Shown: positions 56,135-64,000 of the stretch, in pieces
How positions within the stretch are numbered: the first letter of the stretch is position 1
Layout of the letters: every line of letters begins with the position of its first letter
Source: Ahaetulla prasina
Lineage: Eukaryota > Chordata > Lepidosauria > Squamata > Colubridae
DNA: 64,000 nt
Assembly: GCF_028640845.1 (NCBI RefSeq)
Contig: NC_080540.1
Coordinates: 216,115,300-216,179,299, forward strand
Direction: 5' to 3'
Made by a program: the position numbers and the translations under genes
The notes under the pieces: model-generated
Seen by the model: only the letters and a program-made list of their open reading frames with translations
What the model was told of the DNA's origin: nothing
The model's database searches: none

Positions 56135-56745
56135 ACATATTTTTTTATTTTATTTTATTTTGTCACAACAGTATACACAAGCATAAGCATGAAACAACTA
56201 TACAACACATAAGCGTATATATAACAAAAGGAAACAATAGGACAGGAACAGTAGGCATTTTTGTGCTCTTATGCACGCCCCTTATAGTCCTCTTAGGAAT
56301 GGGATGAGGTCAATGGTAGACAGTTTTTGGTTAAAGCTTTTGGGAGTTTGAGAAGAGACCACAGAGTCAGGTATTGTATTCCAAGCGTTAACAACTCTGC
56401 TACAAAAGTCATATTTTCTACAATCAAGATTGAAGCGGTTAACATTAAATTTGAATCTATTGTTTGCTCTTGTATTATTGCGATTGAAGCTGAAGTAGTC
56501 TTTAACAGGAAGGACATTGCAATAGATGATTCTGTGTGTTAAACACAGGTCTTGTCGGAGTCGGCGGCGTTCTAAGTTTTCTAATCCCAGGATTTCAAGT
56601 CTGGTGGTATAAGGTATTTTGTTGTTTTCAGAGGAGTGGAGAACTCTTCTTGTAAAATATTTCTGGACGCGTTCAATTGTATTAATGTCAGAGATGTGGT
56701 ATGGGTTCCAGACACAAGAATATCTTCCTTCTTTCCTTCCTGGTA
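56135..56745 (-). pseudogene. CR1-like LINE C-terminus and 3' end
   Basis: The minus strand reads, across a few frame changes, INTIERVQKYFTRRV, KIPYTTRLEILGLENLERRR, RQDLCLTHRIIYCNVLPVKD, NNTRANNRFKFNVNRFNLD and VVNAWNTIPDSVVSSQT. This is the typical end of a Jockey/CR1-superfamily ORF2. The 3' UTR ends in a TTTTA repeat at 56140-56160. The same family's tail is at 1078-1310. It is 5'-truncated near 56745 and has no RT motifs. Confidence 0.7.
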
Positions 56746-57354
56746 GAGGAAAAAATCACATTCTAAGACAAAATCAACTGTACCTAACATATATATCTAA
56801 GATATATATATATATATAATTTTAAAAATCACATTTCAGTTACCGTATATACTCGAGTATAAGCCGACCCGAATATAAGCCGAGGTACCTAATTTTACCA
56901 CAAAAAACTGGGAAAAACTATTGACTCGAGTATAAGCCTAGGGTGGGAAATGAGGCAGCTACTGGTCAATGTAAAAAATAAAGATAGAGCCAAGTGTTCT
57001 ATTTCTTAAAGGGAGAGGAAGGTGTAGGGAACCCCACCACGGTCTGATTAATTAAGATGACGACATAATGAGTGCGAAACGTCGAGGCATTCTGATGATT
57101 TGCACGCCTTGGGTCTCCTCTCCTATTTAATCTTTAATCTTTCAGGGAAGGCAAAAGATTCGCCGCCGTTCGTGAGGATGCTGCTCTGCCTTTTTTGGCT
57201 GTGAGTGTGGCGGGATGGAGGGGTGCGGTGAAGTAAGATTCAACAGCGGCAGGAGGAGCTGGCTCTGTGTTTGTGTGTGTGTAGTATGCGCGTTGGCCGC
57301 CCTGTTTCCTGGTGCTCTGCTCCCTGACCCCAGTGGCAGTCCTTACTCATTGCA

Positions 57355-57535
57355 CTGTTCTCTTCCTTCTTCGCTTTTTCTCTCTCCTCTCTGTCTCTCT
57401 CTCTCTCCTCTTTCTTTCCTTCTCGTTCCCCAGTTCAGAGCTCGGACTGCTCTTATTTTCCTCCCCTTTTCTTTTCTTTTCCTTCCTTCCTCCTCCCTCC
57501 CTCCTTCTCTGCCTCTCTTCGTCCCCCTCCCGGGA
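57355..57535 (+). repeat. Polypyrimidine (CT-rich) tract
   Basis: An almost continuous run of C and T (tctctctctctctcct and ccttccttcctcctccctcc) between the transposon's left end and the GC-rich array. Confidence 0.8.
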
Positions 57536-57639
57536 TCCTTGCGGGTCGAAGGTTCTGCCCTGCCTTACACCAGCCGCCCACCTATGCCAAGGTCTCCTGG
57601 CTTTTTCGCTCTCTGTAAGCAACGGCTTCGGCAGCATCG

Positions 57640-60600
57640 CCCCACCGCGGGCAAGAGGAGGACGAGTGAGAGGGGCGAAAATGCCGAACGCCCCTCCGCC
57701 CCTCCACCGACCACCACCGCCGCCGCCATCAAAAGCGGACCGAAGGCGCGGGAAACCCTCGAATGTGCCGGCAGGGTTGTTCTGTGTTCCTCATGAGCGG
57801 CGGGTCTCAGCAGCTGGCAAAGGGCTGCAAAGAGAACCGCCCGTTTCCCCGTAAGGGACCTTGGTCCTTCCCCTCGGCGTCTTTCTTTTCTCCTTCTCCC
57901 CGGAGGACGGGAAAACTCTCCCAGACCTTCTCGAGATCGCCGATTCAGTCCCTGGCTTTGTCTTTTGAATGGCAAATTCAACCCGCGTCCTTGGTTGGGG
58001 AGGCGGGCGGGAGAGGAGGCGGGAGGCGAGGCGAGAGGAGGACGAGTAAGAGGAGGCGAGTGACAACGCCCCTCCGCCCCACCGCGGGCAAGAGGAGGAC
58101 GAGTGAGAGGGGCGAAAATGCCGAATGCCCCTCCGCCCCGCCTCCGCCGACCACCGCCGCTGCCATCAAAAGCGGCGGAAGAAAACGCCGGAGGCCAGCC
58201 GCCGCCCAAAACGAGCCGGCCGAGCTCGCAGCATGCCGGCAGCATTTGGGCTTGTCCTGCCGGCACTTCACGGCCTCCCCGCCCCACTGCCGCTTCGCAC
58301 TCAATTTCGGCTTTTCGGAGAGGAGGGCGAGGGTGACAAACGCCCCCTCCGCCCCCTCCGAGGGCGAGAGGAGGACGAGTGAGAGGGGGGCGAAAATGCC
58401 GAACGCCCCCTCCGCCCCCTCCGCCGACCACCGCCGCCGCTGCCATCAAAAAGCGGCGGAAGAAAACGCCGGAGGCCAGCCGCCGCCCCAAAACGAGCTG
58501 GCCGAGCTGGCAAAGCATGCCGGCAGCATTTGGGCTTGTCCTGCCGGCACTTCACGGCGGCCTCCCCCCCCCCACCCCCACTGCCGCTTCGCACTCAATT
58601 TCGGCTGGAGAGGAGGCGGGGTGACAACGCCTCCGCCCCTCCGAGGCGAGAGGAGGACGAGTGAGAGAGGCGAAAATGCCGAACGCCCCTCCGCCCCGCC
58701 TCTGCCGACCACCGCCGCCGCTGCCATCAAAAAGCGGCGGAAGAAAACGCCGGAGGCCAGCCGCCGCCCCAAAACGAGCCGGCCGAGCTGGCAAAGCATG
58801 CCGGCAGCATTTGGGCTCGTCCTGCCGGCACTTCACGGTGGCCTCCCCACCCACCCCACTGCCGCTTCGCACTCAATTTCGGCTTTTCGGAGAGGAGGGC
58901 GAGGGTGACAAACGCCCCCTCCGCTCCCTCCGAGGGCGAGAGGAGGACTAGTGAGAGGGGGGCGAAAATGCCGAACGCCCCCTCCACCCCCTCCGCCGAC
59001 CACCGCCGCTGCCATCAAAAAGCGGCGGAAGAAAACGCCGGAGGCAAGCCGCCGCCCAAAACGAGCCGGCCGAGCTGGCAAAGCATGCGGCAGCATTTGG
59101 GCTCGCCCTGCCGGCACTTCACGGCGGCCTCCCCACCACCCACCACCACTGCCGCCGCACTCAATTTCGGAGAGGAGGCGGGGTGACAACGCCCTCCGCC
59201 TCCGCCCCTCCGAGGCGAGAGGAGGAGTGAGAGGGGCGAAAATGCCAACGCCCCTCCGCCCCGCCCCTCCACCGACCACCACCGCCGCTGCCATCAAAAA
59301 GCGGCGGAAGAAAACGCCGGAGGCCAGCCGCCGCCCCAAAACGAGCCGGCCGAGCTGGCAAAGCATGCCGGCAGCATTTGGGCTCGTCCTGCCAGCACTT
59401 CACGGCGGCCTCCACCCACCCACCCCCACTGCCGCCTCGCACTCAATTTCGGCTTTTCGGAGGAGGCGGGGTGACAACGCCCCTCCGCCTCCGAGGCGAG
59501 GAGGAGTGAGAGGGGCGAAAATGCGAACGCCCCTCCGCCCCGCCCCTCTGCCGACCACCGCTGCCATCAAAAGCGGCGGAAGCGCCGGAGGCCAGCCGCC
59601 GCCCAAAACGAGCTGGCCGAGCTGGCAAAGCATGCCGGCAGCATTTGGGCTTGTCCTGCCGGCACTTCACGGCCTCCCCACCCCACTGCCGCGCACTCAA
59701 TTTCGGCTGGAGAGGAGGCGGGGTGACAACGCCCTCCGCCCCTCCGAGGCGAGAGGAGGAGTGAGAGGGGCGAAAATGCAACGCCCCTCCGCCCCGCCCC
59801 TCTGCCGACCACCGCCGCGCTGCCATCAGCGGCGAAAGAAAACGCGGGAGGCCAGCCGCCGCCCCAAAACGAGCTGGCCGAGCTGGCAAAGCATGCCGGC
59901 AGCATTTGGGCTTGTCCTGCCGGCACTTCACGGCCTCCCCACCCCACTGCCGCCGCACTCAATTTCGGCTTTTCGGAGAGGAGGCGAGGGTGACAACGCC
60001 CTCCGCCCCTCCGAGGCGAGGAGGACGAGTGAGAGGGCGAAAATGCCGAACGCCCCTCCGCCCCGCCCCTCTGCCGACCACCGCCGCGCTGCCATCAAAA
60101 GCGGCGGAAGAAAACGCCGGAGGCCAGCCGCCGCCCAAAACGAGCGGCCGAGCTGGCAAAGCATGCCGGCAGCATTTGGGCTCGCCCTGCCGGCACTTCA
60201 CGGTGGCCTCCCCACCCACCCCACTGCCGCCGCACTCAATTTCGGCTGGAGAGGAGGCGAGGGTGACAACGCCTCCGCCCCTCCGAGGGCGAGAGGAGGA
60301 CTAGTGAGAGGGGGGCGAAAATGCCGAACGCCCCCTCCACCCCCTCCGCCGACCACCGCCGCTGCCATCAAAAAGCGGCGGAAGAAAACGCCGGAGGCAA
60401 GCCGCCGCCCCAAAACGAGCCGGCCGAGCTGGCAAAGCATGCCGGCAGCATTTGGGCTCGTCCTGCCGGCACTTCACGGCGCCCTCCCCCACCACCACCC
60501 ACCACCACTGCCGCTTCGCACTCAATTTCGGCTGGAGGAGGCGAGGTGACAACGCCCCTCCGCCCCTCCGAGGGCAAGAGGAGGACGAGTGAGAGGGGGG

Positions 60601-62155
60601 CGAAAATGCCGAACGCCCCCTCCGCCCCGCCCCTCTGCCGACCACCGCCGCGCTGCCATCAAAAGCGGCGGAAGAAAACGCCGAGGCCAGCCGCGCCCAA
60701 AACGAGCCGGCCGAGCTGGCAAAGCATGCCGGCAGCATTTGGGCTCGTCCTGCCGGCACTTCACGGTGGCCTCCCCACCCACCCCACTGCCGCCGCACTC
60801 AATTTCGGCTGAGAGGAGGCGAGGTGACAACGCCCCTCCGCCTCCGCCTCCGAGGCGAGAGGAGGACTAGTGAGAGGGGCGAAAATGCGACGCCCCTCCA
60901 CCCCTCCGCCGACCACCGCCGCTGCCATCAAAAGCGGCGAAGAAAACGCCGGAGGCAAGCCGCCGCCCAAAGCAGCCGGCCGAGCTGGCAAAGCATGCCG
61001 GCAGCATTTGGGCTCGTCCTGCCGGCACTTCACGGCGGCCTCCCCACCACCACCACCACCACCACCCCACTGCCGCCGCACTCAATTTGGCTGGAGAGGA
61101 GGCGAGGTGACAACGCCTCCGCCTCCGCCTCCGAGGCAAGAGGAGGACGAGTGAGAGGGGCGAAAATGCCAACGCCCCTCCGCCCCGCCTCCACCACCAC
61201 CACCGCTGCCATCAAAAGCGGCGAAGAAAACGCCGAGGCCAGCCGCCCAAAGCGAGCCGGCCGAGCTGGCAAAGCATGCCGGCAGCATTTGGGCTCGTCC
61301 TGCCGGCACTTCACGGCGGCCTCCCCACCACCACCACCCACCCACCCCACTGCCGCCGCACTCAATTTGGCTGGAGAGGAGGCGAGGTGACAACGCCTCC
61401 GCCTCCGCCTCCGAGGCGAGAGGAGGACGAGTGAGAGGGGCGAAAATGCCAACGCCCCTCCGCCTCCGCCTCCGCCGACCACCACCGCTGCCATCAAAAG
61501 CGGCGAAGAAAACGCCGAGGCCAGCCGCCCAAAACGAGCCGGCCGAGCTGGCAAAGCATGCCGGCAGCATTTGGGCTCGTCCTGCCGGCACTTCACGGCG
61601 GCCTCCCCACCCACCCACCCACCCCACTGCCGCCGCACTCAATTTCGGCTTTGGAGAGGAGGCGAGGTGACAACGCCCCTCCGCCTCCGAGGCGAGGAGG
61701 ACGAGTGAGAGGGGCGAAAATGCCGAACGCCCCTCCGCCCCGCCCCTCTGCCGACCACCGCGCCGCTGCCATCAAAAGCGGCGGAAGAAAACGCCGAGGC
61801 CAGCCGCCCCAAAAGCGAGCCGGCCGAGCTGGCAAAGCATGCCGGCAGCATTTGGGCTCGTCCTGCCGGCACTTCACGGCGGCCTCCCCACCCACCCACC
61901 CACCCCAGTGCCGCCGCACTCAATTTCGGCTTTGGAGAGGAGGCGAGGGTGACAACGCCCCTCCGCCTCCGAGGCGAGAGGAGGACAGTGAGAGGGGCGA
62001 AAATGCAACGCCCCTCCGCCCCGCCCCTCCGCCGACCACCGCCGCCGCCATCAAAATGCGGCGGAAGAAAACGCCGGAGGCCAGCCGCCGCCCCAAAACG
62101 AGCCGGCCGAGCTGGCAAAGCATGCCGGCAGCATTTGGGCTCGTCCTGCCGGCCC
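57640..62155. repeat. GC-rich tandem array, ~15 units of ~278 bp
   Basis: A degenerate first piece (57640-57770) precedes the array proper from about 58075. The marker catgccggcagcatttgggc recurs at 58232, 58516, 58797, 59083 (one base short), 59363, 59631, 59892, 60162, 60438, 60725, 60993, 61275, 61557, 61838 and 62120. The spacing is 261-287 bp. Each unit holds gaggggcgaaaatgccgaac, gccatcaaaagcggcgg (hairpin-capable), cgagccggccgagctggcaa and actcaatttcggc. CpG density is very high. The last unit stops within the cgtcctgccggc block. Confidence 0.9.
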
Positions 62156-62167
62156 AGCTGCAAGGGT

Positions 62168-62248
62168 AGACTCGAGTATAAGCCGAGGGGGCGCTTTTCA
62201 GCACAAAAAACGTGCTGAAAAACTCGGCTTATACTCGAGTATATACGG
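62168..62248. repeat. Hairpin-forming right end of the transposon
   Basis: actcgagtataagccgag at 62171 faces ctcggcttatactcgagt at 62223. Inside lies a second pair, ttttcagcac and gtgctgaaaa. The two arms could fold into one long stem-loop that includes the terminal repeat. Confidence 0.8.
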
Positions 62249-62250
62249 TA

Positions 62251-63699
62251 AGTTTCTTGCTTGAGATGGGGATCCAGCAAAGTTTCTACACAAAGAAAGC
62301 TGAGTTTGTTTAAACAAACAAACAAACAAAAAAAGGTGTGGAGAGTATAATATGGAAAGACCATTTAAGTTTTTGACCTAATCTGTGGTCATAGGATCAT
62401 AATAATCCTGTGACATTTTCATGCCCCCAGCACTAAAGAAGATGTGAATGTGTTTGTGCAGAAAAGAAACCATCTGTATAACCAATCAGTTTTGTTACGT
62501 ACCTTGTAATAAAGAGTTTTTCTGGTGAGACCAGTCTATCAGGGCAACCAGCTCTACCCAAATATGGGAAGGAGCATACTGCTTCCACTTTCTCCTTTCA
62601 GCCCCAATCTAGGAGCCTTTGTAGGGCAGTCGCTTCTGCGAGAAACTATTTTTGTATTACATTTTATGTTATTTCTTTGTCAGAAAATTTAGAATTTAAC
62701 ACAAAAATTGTGATACTTCTAAAAAAGTAGCTGACCACAATCAATGCAAAATACACTGAATTAAGAGATTTTTTTTATTTATTTGTTGGCACATTTTTGC
62801 CACCGGCATTCAGTGGAATTGCTTCTTTGGAGTTGCTGCATGCTATCCACGATATGCTGGGTTTTCATCTCTGAACTAAGCCTTAAATCAGGTTTACGTA
62901 TCACAGTGAGAATGTTAACTCAATCCCACCCCTCAGTGTGCATAGAGATCCACGTACTTACTTATACCACACTTATGGCTGGGCAGCTGGATTTGAAGAA
63001 TAGCAAGCGCAAAACCACACTGCTGTTCCTTGCACTGTTAACAAACAAACTGCAGTTGTTAATCAGTATTAAGTTTTCAGGCCCTCCCACTGGGAAATGG
63101 AATTGAGTCCACCCAACCTTTGATAGAAAAAGATTTTGGAATGTATGCAAAATAACAAATCTTGCCTTGATGCTTTCTGAACAAGGTTCCCTAGAGGGAA
63201 CTGTGCTCTTTATCATTGATTTGTGATGCTGATACATGCCCTATGAGCACATGTAATCATGTCTTCTTTATTTTTTTCCCCCGATTGCTTTTGTTTCGAA
63301 ACAGCATTTGAAAGGGCAAGAGCTGAAGCCTTCATCCCCTGGAGAATTAATAGGCAAGGGTTTTACTTCAGCCACCCGCTAAGAAGGATAATATGATGGG
63401 CGGGAAAGCAATGGGCTGAGGATCACCTGTGGCGGCCGATGACAGGTAGAAGAAATGGTGCTTTATATGTGAGAGGGCAGAGACTTGTGGGTTTCTTGCC
63501 ACAGATCCGAAGAGAATGCAAGAACCAATTTTCAAGCATGACAATCCTTCAGTGCTTTTGGGTTTAACAGCAAATCGAGATACTGTCCAAAGACACCATT
63601 TATGAGAAGGCCACTCATTTGAAACCTACTTCGTAGCACATAGGCTGTCAGCGTTCCAGAAAAAAACCCTTTCCAAGTAAAATTCCGAAGCACACATCT
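62251..63699. other. Unique sequence, nothing recognised
   Basis: Short A/C runs lie near 62313-62336. A pyrimidine tract followed by AG at 63270-63304 looks acceptor-like, but the sequence after it has no convincing exon frame. Confidence 0.35.
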
Positions 63700-64000
63700 T
63701 TCAAAGTTCTTTTACTAGGGTAGGTAAACTGGTACATCTGGGAAAATCCAAATCTGAGAGATCCGGGTTTTCCCTCAGTACCTCAAAACCCCCTAAACCA
63801 CCTCCTGACTCCTCTGCCGATCACATGCTCCAATCGCCAACCGTCCCATCTCGAGACATCACTCCGACCACTCCTTCTCCAGATGCAAGGCCGGCCTGAC
63901 CTTGACAGGCAGGAAGAATATTATTATGTCTAATGGCAACCCCTCTACTAAATCCCCCCCTCCTACTTTCTCACACATGAGAAAGTGGCAGCACGGAAGC
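63700..64000. other. Possible LTR-like sequence at window edge
   Basis: GC-richer sequence (gatccgggttttccctcagt, then ctctgccgatcacatgctcc) differs in composition from its flank and runs off the window. It could be part of an LTR or another repeat; no boundary is visible. Confidence 0.2.

Larger units (their letters stand above)
56843..62248. mobile_element. 5.4-kb TIR DNA transposon hosting a satellite array
   Basis: The two ends are perfect inverted repeats over 25 bp, starting CCGTATATACTCGAGTAT. Dinucleotide TA flanks both sides (56841-56842 and 62249-62250). The TIR holds the 14-bp palindrome tatactcgagtata, and related motifs recur inside (56925 and 62170). No transposase motif is visible. 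The left ~280 bp and right ~90 bp look like a short MITE; between them are a pyrimidine-rich stretch and the tandem array. TA duplication suggests the Tc1/mariner superfamily, but the family is not identified. Confidence 0.75.

Noticed and set aside
57215..58908. Open frames of 180-381 codons around the pyrimidine tract and array start
   Set aside because: Low-complexity Ser/Leu/Pro translations of CT-rich and GC-rich repeats, overlapping on both strands, with no domain.
58951..60549. 532-codon open frame in the GC-rich array (and many other long frames on both strands there)
   Set aside because: Unit lengths vary and are not multiples of three, frames change from unit to unit, long frames exist on both strands, and composition is only Pro/Arg/Ala/Gly from GC-rich DNA. 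Chance openness is the better explanation.
56925..62190. Internal copies of the TIR motif as a possible CRISPR-like or regulatory array
   Set aside because: Only a few copies occur, irregularly placed, in a eukaryotic genome; subterminal repeats of the transposon explain them.
63270..63360. Acceptor-like pyrimidine tract followed by AG and a short frame
   Set aside because: The following frame is short, no donor site is convincing, and the residues match no family I know.

Overview
This window reads as squamate reptile nuclear DNA, most likely from a snake. The evidence is the mixture of mobile elements: a Bov-B tail, Sauria/Squam-type tRNA SINEs, L2 and Rex1-like LINEs, old and young L1s, and CR1/L3 3' ends that run into pentanucleotide (ATGTT) microsatellites. 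I found no host protein-coding exon, rRNA or genuine tRNA gene that I can defend. More than half of the 64 kb is recognisable transposable element, and the rest is AT-rich single-copy-looking intergenic or intronic sequence.

Layout. 0-11 kb: a triple nest, in which a TA-flanked MITE holds a second copy of the same MITE, which holds an L1 with a twin-priming 5' inversion; then a CR1/L3 endonuclease fused to its own 3' tail, two Sauria-type SINEs and several hAT-like MITEs. 11.7-19.7 kb: mostly unique sequence with a solo LTR, a Rex1-like 3' end and MITEs. 19.7-31 kb: a 5'-truncated L1, a Bov-B 3' end split by a MITE, an LTR nested in an LTR, SINEs and a 327-bp tandem duplication. 31-33.4 kb: two CR1/L3 tails separated by 39 perfect ATGTT repeats. 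33.4-43.6 kb: a near-complete decayed L2 followed by a full-length L1 with an intact ORF1, both on the minus strand. 43.6-53.8 kb: another solo LTR, a SINE holding an L2, a long L2 with an open reverse transcriptase, and a Rex1-like LINE interrupted by a solo LTR and an L2. 56.8-62.2 kb: a 5.4-kb DNA transposon with perfect terminal inverted repeats and a TA duplication, whose interior is a very GC-rich tandem array of about 15 units of ~278 bp.

The elements are interdependent. The SINEs in the window carry tails matching L2 and CR1/L3 elements also present here, so each SINE family probably borrows the machinery of a LINE partner. Insertion order can be read from target-site duplications in at least six nests. 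The strongest candidates for something little described are the satellite array inside the TIR transposon and the short reading frame preserved at the 5' edge of two LTR families, which is probably the end of an internal element ORF reading into the 3' LTR.
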